Origin: Thermoleophilia bacterium
GTDB lineage: Bacteria; Actinomycetota; Thermoleophilia; Gaiellales; Gaiellaceae
Length of the DNA: 12,420 nt
Assembly (NCBI GenBank): GCA_014534295.1
Contig: JACVRU010000039.1
Coordinates: 1 to 12,420 of the forward strand
Direction of reading: 5' to 3'
Within the stretch, counting starts at the first letter, position 1. Every line of letters begins with the position of its first letter. Both the position numbers and the translations under genes were made by a program. Below the pieces are notes generated by a model that had not been told where the DNA came from, did no database searches, and saw only the letters and a list, made by a program, of their open reading frames with translations. Of this stretch, positions 1 to 6,127 are shown one piece after another.

Positions 1-856
1 CGATCTTCGAGATCACGCCCTCGTCGCCGCCCTTCTTGATCCCGTACGGGAGCTCGGTGACGACGACCGCGGTGCGGCCTCCGCGCAGCTCCTCGATGTG
101 CGCGCGGGCGCGCATGACGATACGGCCGCGGCCGGACCGGTAGGCCTCCTTGATCCCCGAGCGGCCGACGATGATCCCGCCGGTCGGAAAGTCGGGGCCC
201 TTGACGTGCTTCGCGAGCGCGTCGATCGAGGCGGTCGGGTCGTCGATCAGCGCGACGACCGCGTCCACCACCTCGCTCAGGCGGTGCGGCGGGATGTTCG
301 TGGCCATGCCGACCGCGATCCCGGCCGAGCCGTTGACGAGCAGGTTCGGGAACCGGGAGGGCAGGACGGAGGGCTCGCGGCGCGACTCGTCGTAGTTCGG
401 GACGAAGTCGACCGTGTCCATGTCGATGTCCCGCAGCATCTCCGTCGCGATCCGCGACAGCCGGCACTCGGTGTATCTCATGGCCGCTGCCGGGTCGTCG
501 TCGACGGAGCCGAAGTTGCCCTGGCCATCGACCAGCGGGTAGCGGAGCGAGAACGGCTGCGCCATGCGGACGAGCGTGTCGTAGATCGCCGCGTCTCCGT
601 GCGGGTGGTACGAGCCCATGACGTCGCCGACGACGCGGGCCGACTTCTTGTAGGGCCGGTTCGGCTGCATGCCAGCCTCGTGCATCCCGTAGAGGACGCG
701 CCGGTGGACCGGCTTGAGCCCGTCGCGCACGTCGGGCAGCGCGCGGCTGACGATGACCGACATCGCGTAGTCGAGAAAGCTGGAGCGCATCTCCTGCTCG
801 AGCATGCGGTCCTCGATCCGGCCGGGATCGAGCGCCCCGGTCTCGAGCTCAGACAC
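1..856 (-). CDS. gyrA: DNA gyrase subunit A, N-terminal part (runs off left edge)
   Basis: GyrA is the DNA-breaking and rejoining subunit of gyrase, a cytoplasmic A2B2 type II topoisomerase that introduces negative supercoils. The 285 codons present start MSELETG and cover the winged-helix domain and the start of the tower domain. The active-site tyrosine is Tyr128 in AAMRYTE. The quinolone-binding segment (residues 84-104) has Ala89-Ala90 where E. coli has Ser83-Ala84, while the acidic residue equivalent to Asp87 is kept (Asp93). Around residues 272-282 the loop is glycine-rich (KKGGDEG) and a few residues longer than in E. coli. The GTG start at 856 is the only usable one: an in-frame stop lies about 30 nt upstream, and GGGGAAG sits about 7 nt before it. 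The gene lies 44 nt behind gyrB, so the two are probably cotranscribed. The C-terminal DNA-wrapping domain is outside the window. Confidence 0.97.
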   Translation of the reverse strand, partial: MSELETGALDPGRIEDRMLEQEMRSSFLDYAMSVIVSRALPDVRDGLKPVHRRVLYGMHEAGMQPNRPYKKSARVVGDVMGSYHPHGDAAIYDTLVRMAQPFSLRYPLVDGQGNFGSVDDDPAAAMRYTECRLSRIATEMLRDIDMDTVDFVPNYDESRREPSVLPSRFPNLLVNGSAGIAVGMATNIPPHRLSEVVDAVVALIDDPTASIDALAKHVKGPDFPTGGIIVGRSGIKEAYRSGRGRIVMRARAHIEELRGGRTAVVVTELPYGIKKGGDEGVISKI

Positions 857-900
857 GGGCGCGCTTCCCCGCTCGGAAATGCGTCAGCACTTTCGAGCGA

Positions 901-3297
901 CTAGACATCCAGGAACCTCACGTCCTTAGCGTTCGCCTCGATGAAGTTGCGCCGCGGCTCGACCTGGTCGCCCATGAGCATCGCGAACACCTCGCCCGCG
1001 GCCATCGCGTCCTCGACCTGCACGCGCACGAGCAGGCGGCGCTGGGGATCCATCGTGGTCTCCCAGAGCTGCTCCGCGTTCATCTCCCCGAGGCCCTTGA
1101 AGCGGGAGAGCTGGATGCCCTGCTTCGCCACCTCGAGCGCCTCGTCGCGCAGCTCCTGGTACGTCTCGGCGAGCTCGGAGGCCTTGCCGTGCGCGATCGT
1201 GAACGGCGCCAGCCCGACCGCGTCCGCCAGCTTCGCGTAGGCCCGCCGCAGGTTCTCGTAGATCGGCGAGCCGAGCAGGAGGGCGGGCACGCTGACCGTC
1301 CGGGCGGTGTTCGTCTCCTTCTCGACGACCTTGACGCGGAACGCGTCGTCACCGCCGTCCTCCAGCGCGAGCGCGTAGCCGTTCTCGCCGACCGCCTTCA
1401 GCGCCCTCTTGAAGTCCTGGCCCGCGGCCCCGTCGACCTCGACGAGCCGGTGCTTGACGACGAAGTCGGCCGCGTCGGAGCCGAAGTCGGCGCGCAGCCG
1501 CGCGAGCCAGCCGTCGAACTCCTGGAGCACGCGGGCGAACCGGCCCCAGCGGGCCTCGGTCATCTTGACCTCCTCACCGTAGCGGTCGCGGATCTCGAGC
1601 TCGCCGACCCGCTCGCGGACGAGCAGCTCCTCGAGCTGCGCCTCCTTCTCGAAGTAGAACTCCTGGCCGACGAGCTTCACCTTGTAGAGGGGCGGAACCG
1701 CGATGTAGACGTGGCCGCGCTCGAACAGCTCCGGCATCTGCCGGTAGAGGAACGTGAGCACGAGCGTGCGGATGTGCGAGCCGTCGACGTCGGCGTCGGT
1801 CATGACGATGACGCGGTGGTAGCGAAGCTTCGAGATGTCGAACTCGTCGCCGATGCCCGTCCCGATCGCGGTGATCATCGCCTGGATCTCCACGTTCGAC
1901 AGCACCTTGTTGATGCGGTTCTTCTCGGAGTTGATGATCTTTCCGCGCAGGGGCAGGATCGCCTGGTACGTGCGGTCTCGCCCGGCCTTCGCGGAGCCCC
2001 CGGCCGAGTCGCCCTCGACGATGTAGAGCTCCGCCGACTCGGGGTCGCGGATCGTGCAGTCCGCGAGCTTGCCCGGCAGCGAGGAGCCCTCGAGCGCCGA
2101 CTTCCGCCGCGTCAGCTCCCGCGCCTTGCGCGCCGCCTGGCGGGCGCGCGCGGCCGCGATCGCCTTTTGGACGATCTGGCGGGCCTCGGTGGGGTTCTCC
2201 TCGAGGAACTCGGCGAGCCGCTGGTTGACGGTCTGCTTGACGAGACCTTCCATCCAGGGGTTGCCGAGCTTCGTCTTCGTCTGCCCCTCGAACTGCGGCT
2301 CGCGGAGCTTGACGGAGATGATCGCCGCGAGGCCCTCGCGCACGTCCTCGCCCTCGAGGTTCTCCTCCTTCTCCTTGAGCAGGCCCTTGTCTCGCGCGTA
2401 CTTGTTCAGCGTCGCCGTTAGCGCGCTCTTGAAGCCCGTCAGGTGCGAGCCGCCTTCGTGGGTGTTGATGTTGTTGGCGAACGAGAAGACGGAGTCGACG
2501 TAGGACGAGTTCCACTGCATGGCCACCTCGACGTGGGCGCCCCGCTCCTGCTCCTCGCCCTCGAAGTGGACGATCCGCTTGTGGACGGGCTCCTTCGAGC
2601 CGTTCACGTAGGCCACGAAGTCGCGGATGCCCCCCTCGTAGTGGAACTCGACGCGCTCCTCGCCCTCGCGCTCGTCGAGGAGCACGATCCGGAGGCCGCG
2701 CGTGAGGAACGCCGTCTCGCGCAGACGCTGGGTCAGCGTCTCGCTCGAGAGCTCGAGCTCGTCGAAGACCTCGGCGTCGGGAAGGAACGAGATCGTCGTG
2801 CCGTGCTCGTCCTTGACGGCCTCGCCGACGACCTCCAGATCGGTCGTGGGGACGCCGCGCGCGAACTCCTGCCGGTAGAGCTTCCCCTCACGGCGCACCT
2901 CCGCCACCAGCCACTCGGAGAGCGCGTTGACCACCGAGACACCGACGCCGTGGAGGCCGCCGGACACCTTGTAGCCCTCGCCGCCGAACTTGCCGCCGGC
3001 ATGGAGCTTCGTCAGGACGACCGTCAGCGCGGAGAGGCCCTGGTCCGCGATCACGCCCACGGGGATGCCCCGACCGCGGTCGACGACCGTGACCGAGTTG
3101 TCCGGCAGCAGGCGGACCGCGACGTACTCGTTGTGCCCCGCGAGCGCCTCGTCGACGGCGTTGTCGACCACCTCGTAGACGAGGTGGTGGAGGCCCCGAG
3201 GGCCCGTCGAGCCGATGTACATGCCCGGTCGCATGCGCACCGGCTCGAGGCCTTCGAGGACGGTGATGTCCTTTTCGGTATACGTCGCTTTGGCCAT
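901..3297 (-). CDS. gyrB: DNA gyrase subunit B with long insertion after the TOPRIM domain
   Basis: GyrB is the ATPase subunit of gyrase; it pairs with GyrA encoded just downstream. The GHKL ATPase domain has Glu42, Asn46, Asp73 and the GRGIP loop, with Arg136 (a coumarin-binding position in E. coli) kept. The QTK loop is at 339-341. The TOPRIM domain has EGDSAGG (428-434) and DADVDGSHIRTL (501-512), giving the metal-binding acids Glu428, Asp501 and Asp503. The tail domain starts around FKGLGEMN (733-740). At 798 residues the protein matches E. coli (804), not mycobacterial or streptomycete GyrB (roughly 675-690), because about 170 residues (roughly 550-722) are inserted between TOPRIM and tail. 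I chose ATG at 3297, which has GCGGGGA 6 nt upstream and begins MAKATYTEKD; a TTG at 3312 would add five residues and consume that ribosome-binding site. Confidence 0.97.
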   Translation of the reverse strand: MAKATYTEKDITVLEGLEPVRMRPGMYIGSTGPRGLHHLVYEVVDNAVDEALAGHNEYVAVRLLPDNSVTVVDRGRGIPVGVIADQGLSALTVVLTKLHAGGKFGGEGYKVSGGLHGVGVSVVNALSEWLVAEVRREGKLYRQEFARGVPTTDLEVVGEAVKDEHGTTISFLPDAEVFDELELSSETLTQRLRETAFLTRGLRIVLLDEREGEERVEFHYEGGIRDFVAYVNGSKEPVHKRIVHFEGEEQERGAHVEVAMQWNSSYVDSVFSFANNINTHEGGSHLTGFKSALTATLNKYARDKGLLKEKEENLEGEDVREGLAAIISVKLREPQFEGQTKTKLGNPWMEGLVKQTVNQRLAEFLEENPTEARQIVQKAIAAARARQAARKARELTRRKSALEGSSLPGKLADCTIRDPESAELYIVEGDSAGGSAKAGRDRTYQAILPLRGKIINSEKNRINKVLSNVEIQAMITAIGTGIGDEFDISKLRYHRVIVMTDADVDGSHIRTLVLTFLYRQMPELFERGHVYIAVPPLYKVKLVGQEFYFEKEAQLEELLVRERVGELEIRDRYGEEVKMTEARWGRFARVLQEFDGWLARLRADFGSDAADFVVKHRLVEVDGAAGQDFKRALKAVGENGYALALEDGGDDAFRVKVVEKETNTARTVSVPALLLGSPIYENLRRAYAKLADAVGLAPFTIAHGKASELAETYQELRDEALEVAKQGIQLSRFKGLGEMNAEQLWETTMDPQRRLLVRVQVEDAMAAGEVFAMLMGDQVEPRRNFIEANAKDVRFLDV

Positions 3298-3339
3298 AAA
3301 AAATCCCCGCAAATACGGGCTTTACGGGCGAGGTGAAGT
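3298..3339 (-). promoter_or_regulatory. gyrB leader with repeated GCCCGTA and a small hairpin over the ribosome-binding site
   Basis: This 42-nt gap between dciA and gyrB is unusually A+T-rich for the window. On the minus strand it holds two direct copies of GCCCGTA, 2 nt apart, then TTTG, then the ribosome-binding site GCGGGGA, then six T directly before the ATG. CCCG of the second copy can pair with CGGG of the ribosome-binding site around a 6-nt loop (plus-strand 3306-3319), and the first copy offers an alternative partner. The layout could be a weak pause site or terminator, or a translational control element. The pairing is read from the sequence; any function is inferred, and the stem is only 4 bp. 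Confidence 0.35.
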
Positions 3340-3807
3340 CTACCAGACCGAGCGGTCGGACCGTTGCTGCGCGAGACTGGCCGCGGCGGCCCTGGCGACG
3401 AGCTTTCGGAGCTCTTCGTCCTCGATCTCGGAACTGATCGCGGACGCCAGCGCGCGTTCCTCCGGTGTAGGGTCCGGAAGTGGGTCCGGGGCTGTCCCCC
3501 CACCCTGGGCGGGGGCTTCCGGCAACGGGCCGGGTGAGAATTTCAACGCTTTCGGCGCACTCTCGTGCAGGGTCGCCCCGAGCCGGGCCAGCAGCTCCGG
3601 CGCGAGCTGTGCCAGCTCGAACGACCACGCGGACGAGCTCGTCGAGACGTGCAACGTCCCGTCGCGCGCGATCCGCGCAGGCCAGGCGTTGCGCGCGATC
3701 GCCTCGCCCACCGCGACCGGCCAGGCCCCGACCACGTCGGCCATCGCCCCCTGGGGGCCGAACCGCCGCAGCTCCCGTGCGACGTCGTCGCCCAGCCGCT
3801 CGATCAC
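3340..3807 (-). CDS. dciA: DciA-type replication protein (DUF721 domain)
   Basis: DUF721/DciA proteins help load or activate the replicative helicase DnaB in bacteria that lack DnaC or DnaI. The 155-residue protein has a DUF721 core at about residues 5-82, with the conserved tryptophans Trp29 (VVGAWP) and Trp61 (SSAWSFEL). A Pro/Gly-rich linker follows (about 90-113), then a helical tail (about 115-147) containing IEDEELRKLVARAA. The domain is therefore N-terminal, unlike the mycobacterial homologue, where it sits behind an N-terminal extension. The GTG start at 3807 overlaps the recF stop in GTGA, implying translational coupling. Its place between recF and gyrB is the usual actinobacterial one. 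The assignment rests on domain pattern and context; helicase loading itself is inferred from the family. Confidence 0.85.
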   Translation of the reverse strand: MIERLGDDVARELRRFGPQGAMADVVGAWPVAVGEAIARNAWPARIARDGTLHVSTSSSAWSFELAQLAPELLARLGATLHESAPKALKFSPGPLPEAPAQGGGTAPDPLPDPTPEERALASAISSEIEDEELRKLVARAAAASLAQQRSDRSVW

Positions 3808-4865
3808 CCGCGCGTCACCTCGCCGGGCTGCACGGTCAGCAGCAGGTCGGGTGCCACCGGCAGGAAGGATGCGTCCGTCGCGGTGACGAGCGCCTGCCCC
3901 CGCCCGGCGAGCAGGCTCGCCAGCGCGCGACGCCGCTCGGGGTCGAGCTCCGACAGCACGTCGTCGAAGAGCAGCAGCGGCGGCCCGCCCGTGCGGTCGG
4001 CGATCGCGGCCGCCTCGCCCAGCAGGAGCGCCAGCACCGCGAGCCGCTGCTCCCCCTGCGAGCCGTACAGGCGGAGATCGCGGCCTCCGGCGAGGACACC
4101 GACGTCGTCCAGATGCGGCCCGAGCCCCGTGGCTCCGCGTTCGAGATCCCGGTCGAGCCGGTCGTCCAGCGCCTGCGCGGAGAGCGCCTCGCCGCGGTAC
4201 TCGAGGCGAAGCCCGGGCAGGCGGAGCGCCTCGCCGATGACGGCCACTTCGGGCTCGAGCAGGGCCAGCGCCTTCGATCGGGCCTGCGCCAGCGCGGCGC
4301 CCAGGGCCGCGGTCCGGGCCGTCCAGGGCTCGAGCGCCTCCCTCGAGGAGACGCCCAGCCCGACGCGGCGGAGGGCGGCGTTCCGCTGGCCGACGGCCGC
4401 GGCGTACTCCCCCGGAAGCTCGGTGCGGGCCGGGAACAGCCGCCCGAGCGCCCGGTCGACGTACGCACGCCGGACGGCCGGCCCTCCCTTGACGACGGCG
4501 AGCCGGTCCGGCGTGAAGACGAGCGTCGCCAGGTCCGACCGCAGCTGCTCCGCCGAGCGGAGCGCAATCCCGTTCAGACGTGCCTGCTTGCCCGCGCCGG
4601 CGCGGAGCACGACCTCGACGGAGAGCGGGGCCTCGTCGCGATGGCCACCGAGCGCGACCCGCGCTCCGCCCTCGCCGAACCGGATCAGCTGCGCATCCGA
4701 CCGCGTGCGCGGCGAGAAGCCCTGCGTGCCGACGTGGAGCGCCTCGAGCAGGTTCGTCTTCCCGGCGCCGTTCGGCCCGACGACGAGCACGAGGCCGGGG
4801 TCGAGCGCGAGCTCGAGGCGTGCATACGAGCGGTAGTCGCGAAGCGAGACCGTCTCGACGATCAG
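3804..4865 (-). CDS. recF: RecF, gap-repair ATPase, with a probable CTG start
   Basis: RecF is an SMC-like ATPase that binds DNA near single-strand gaps and, with RecO and RecR, helps load RecA. Read from CTG at 4865 the product has 353 residues. It has Walker A GPNGAGKTN (30-38), the ABC signature YGSQGEQRL (267-275), Walker B LLLFDD (297-302) and D-loop SELD (305-308). The reading frame stays open far upstream through dnaN, but I find no ATG, GTG or TTG in it for at least 150 nt before 4865. The first downstream candidate, GTG at codon 26, would delete the first strand and the DYRSY motif. Starting at CTG puts LIVETVSLRDYRSY in register with N-termini of known RecF proteins. The start overlaps the dnaN stop in CTGA, matching the GTGA overlap with dciA at the other end. 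An oddity is GPHLDD (249-254) where the family usually has GPHRDD. Confidence 0.93.
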   Translation of the reverse strand: MIVETVSLRDYRSYARLELALDPGLVLVVGPNGAGKTNLLEALHVGTQGFSPRTRSDAQLIRFGEGGARVALGGHRDEAPLSVEVVLRAGAGKQARLNGIALRSAEQLRSDLATLVFTPDRLAVVKGGPAVRRAYVDRALGRLFPARTELPGEYAAAVGQRNAALRRVGLGVSSREALEPWTARTAALGAALAQARSKALALLEPEVAVIGEALRLPGLRLEYRGEALSAQALDDRLDRDLERGATGLGPHLDDVGVLAGGRDLRLYGSQGEQRLAVLALLLGEAAAIADRTGGPPLLLFDDVLSELDPERRRALASLLAGRGQALVTATDASFLPVAPDLLLTVQPGEVTRG

Positions 4866-5992
4866 CCGGGGAGCCTGATCGGCATGAGCAGATACGTGTA
4901 GTCCTCGCTCGTGCCCTGGATGACGACCGGCCGCAGCGGGCTGATCAGGCGCAGCACGACGTCGTCCGCGTCGATCGACTCGATCCCCTCCCGGAGGAAG
5001 CTCGGGTTGAAGCCGATCTCCAGCGGCTCGCCGGCGAACTCGATCGGGAGGCTCTCCTTCGCCTCGCCGACGTCCGGCGTCTGCGTCGAGGCCGTCAGCT
5101 CGCCCTCCGCGAAGCGCAGCCGGAGCGGGTTGCTGCGCTCGGCCATCACGGAGACGCGGCGAACAACGTCCGCGAGTTCGGCGCGGGACGCGCGCACCTC
5201 GTGTTCGAAGCTCTCCGGCAGCAGCTGGCGGTAGTTCGGGAACTGCCCGTCTATACGCCGCGTCGTCAGCCAGACGCCGTCCACGCGGAAGACGATCTGG
5301 TTCTCGAGCACGCCGAGCTCGACCGCGTCCGCGTCCCCGGCGATGCGCGCCAGCTCGCCGAGCGCGCGGGCCGGCACGATCGCCTCGAGCGTCGGCGGCG
5401 CTGCAACGAGGTCGGTCTCCTTGACGGCCAGCCGGTAGGAGTCGGTCGCGGCCATCACCAGCTTCTGCCCCTCGAACTGGACGAGGACGCCCGTCAACAC
5501 CGGGCGCGACTCGTCGCGCGAGGCGGCACGCGAGACACGGCCGATCGTGTCGAGCAGCGCCCCGGCCTCGACCTCGAACGCCTGCACCGTGTCGACCTCC
5601 GGAAGGCGCGGGAAGTCTTCGACGCCGTAGGCCTGGATGCGATAGCTTGCCGTGCCGCATTCGACGTGCAGCGACCCTTCGTCCGCCTTCGCCGTAATCG
5701 ACACGTCCCCCTCGGGGAGCAGTCGCGCGATGTCGCCGAGCAGCCGCCCGGGCACGACGGCCGCGCCCTCCTCCGCCACGTCCGCCTCGAGTGACGCGCG
5801 TAGCGACAGCTCCATGTCCGTGGCGGCCAGGTGCAAGCGACCGGCCTCCGCGCGCAACATCACGCCCTGGAGCACCTGAACGGCGCTCCGTGTCGAGACG
5901 GCGCGCGATACGAGCGCCAGCTGACCGGCCAGCTCCTCCCGCGAGCATGTGAGTCTCAACCCCGAGGTCACAACCACGTCTGTTTCGATCAT
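4862..5992 (-). CDS. dnaN: DNA polymerase III sliding clamp (beta subunit)
   Basis: DnaN forms the ring-shaped homodimer that tethers DNA polymerase III and many repair proteins to DNA. The 376-residue product has the normal length and three-domain fold pattern. Recognisable elements are VSTRSAVQVLQGVML near the N-terminus, the central segment ATDSYRLAV, the third-domain segment MAERSNPLRLRF, and the canonical C-terminus TYLLMPIRLPG, where the MPI/MPMRL motif forms part of the partner-binding pocket. ATG at 5992 has an AAAGAG-like ribosome-binding site about 9 nt upstream. It gives roughly 11 extra residues compared with most clamps; TTG at 5959 would start MRLTCSREEL, closer to family N-termini but without a good ribosome-binding site. 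dnaN is separated from dnaA by 135 bp and shares a 4-nt overlap with recF. Confidence 0.97.
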   Translation of the reverse strand: MIETDVVVTSGLRLTCSREELAGQLALVSRAVSTRSAVQVLQGVMLRAEAGRLHLAATDMELSLRASLEADVAEEGAAVVPGRLLGDIARLLPEGDVSITAKADEGSLHVECGTASYRIQAYGVEDFPRLPEVDTVQAFEVEAGALLDTIGRVSRAASRDESRPVLTGVLVQFEGQKLVMAATDSYRLAVKETDLVAAPPTLEAIVPARALGELARIAGDADAVELGVLENQIVFRVDGVWLTTRRIDGQFPNYRQLLPESFEHEVRASRAELADVVRRVSVMAERSNPLRLRFAEGELTASTQTPDVGEAKESLPIEFAGEPLEIGFNPSFLREGIESIDADDVVLRLISPLRPVVIQGTSEDYTYLLMPIRLPG

Positions 5993-6127
5993 CTCTTAAA
6001 TCTCTTTCGTCGTAGTCATAGGGAGTGTGGACGGCGGGGATGACGGCCTCATCCCGCGGAGCCACGCCACTTCCGGCCGTGGATGCCGGTTGGGGACATG
6101 TCCGTGACGTCCACAGGCAACCATCGG
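5993..6127. promoter_or_regulatory. dnaA-dnaN spacer with weak DnaA-box-like sites and palindromes
   Basis: This 135-bp gap is non-coding on both strands. It holds CCGTCCACA on the minus strand (6026-6034) and ACGTCCACA on the plus strand (6107-6115). Each matches the GC-organism DnaA box TTGTCCACA at seven of nine positions, and the two sites are in opposite orientation. A perfect palindrome GGACATGTCC lies at 6094-6103. A possible -10 element for dnaN on the minus strand is TATGAC (6015-6020), about 22 nt before the dnaN ATG, but I cannot identify a convincing -35. In mycobacteria and Streptomyces the dnaA-dnaN gap is the origin, so these sites may matter, but each box is weak. Confidence 0.35.
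6037..6055 (-). other. Hairpin between dnaA and dnaN
   Basis: A 7-bp perfect stem GGGATGA / TCATCCC surrounds a 5-nt loop. It lies 73 nt past the dnaA stop. No T-tract follows on the minus strand, so it is not a standard intrinsic terminator. It could be an attenuating or processing hairpin in a dnaA-dnaN transcript, or part of a protein-binding site. The structure is seen directly; the function is not known. Confidence 0.35.

Noticed and set aside
98..904. Long plus-strand open frames opposite gyrA
   Set aside because: They are antisense to an unmistakable gyrA, rich in Arg/Asp/Val repeats, and typical of G+C-rich mirror frames.
1189..2421. 410-codon plus-strand open frame opposite gyrB (and a similar one at 2443-3336)
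   Set aside because: It is the antisense of highly conserved gyrB codons with low-complexity Leu/Arg/Asp composition and no motif; it is explained by third-position G+C bias.
3480..4901. 473-codon plus-strand open frame opposite dciA and recF
   Set aside because: It crosses two genuine minus-strand genes, has Arg/Pro-rich low-complexity content, and shows no recognisable domain.
4866..6065. Upstream extension of the recF frame through dnaN
   Set aside because: The extension is Arg/Gly-rich translation of dnaN in the wrong frame. A fusion of that kind has no family precedent, whereas the CTG start fits RecF N-termini.
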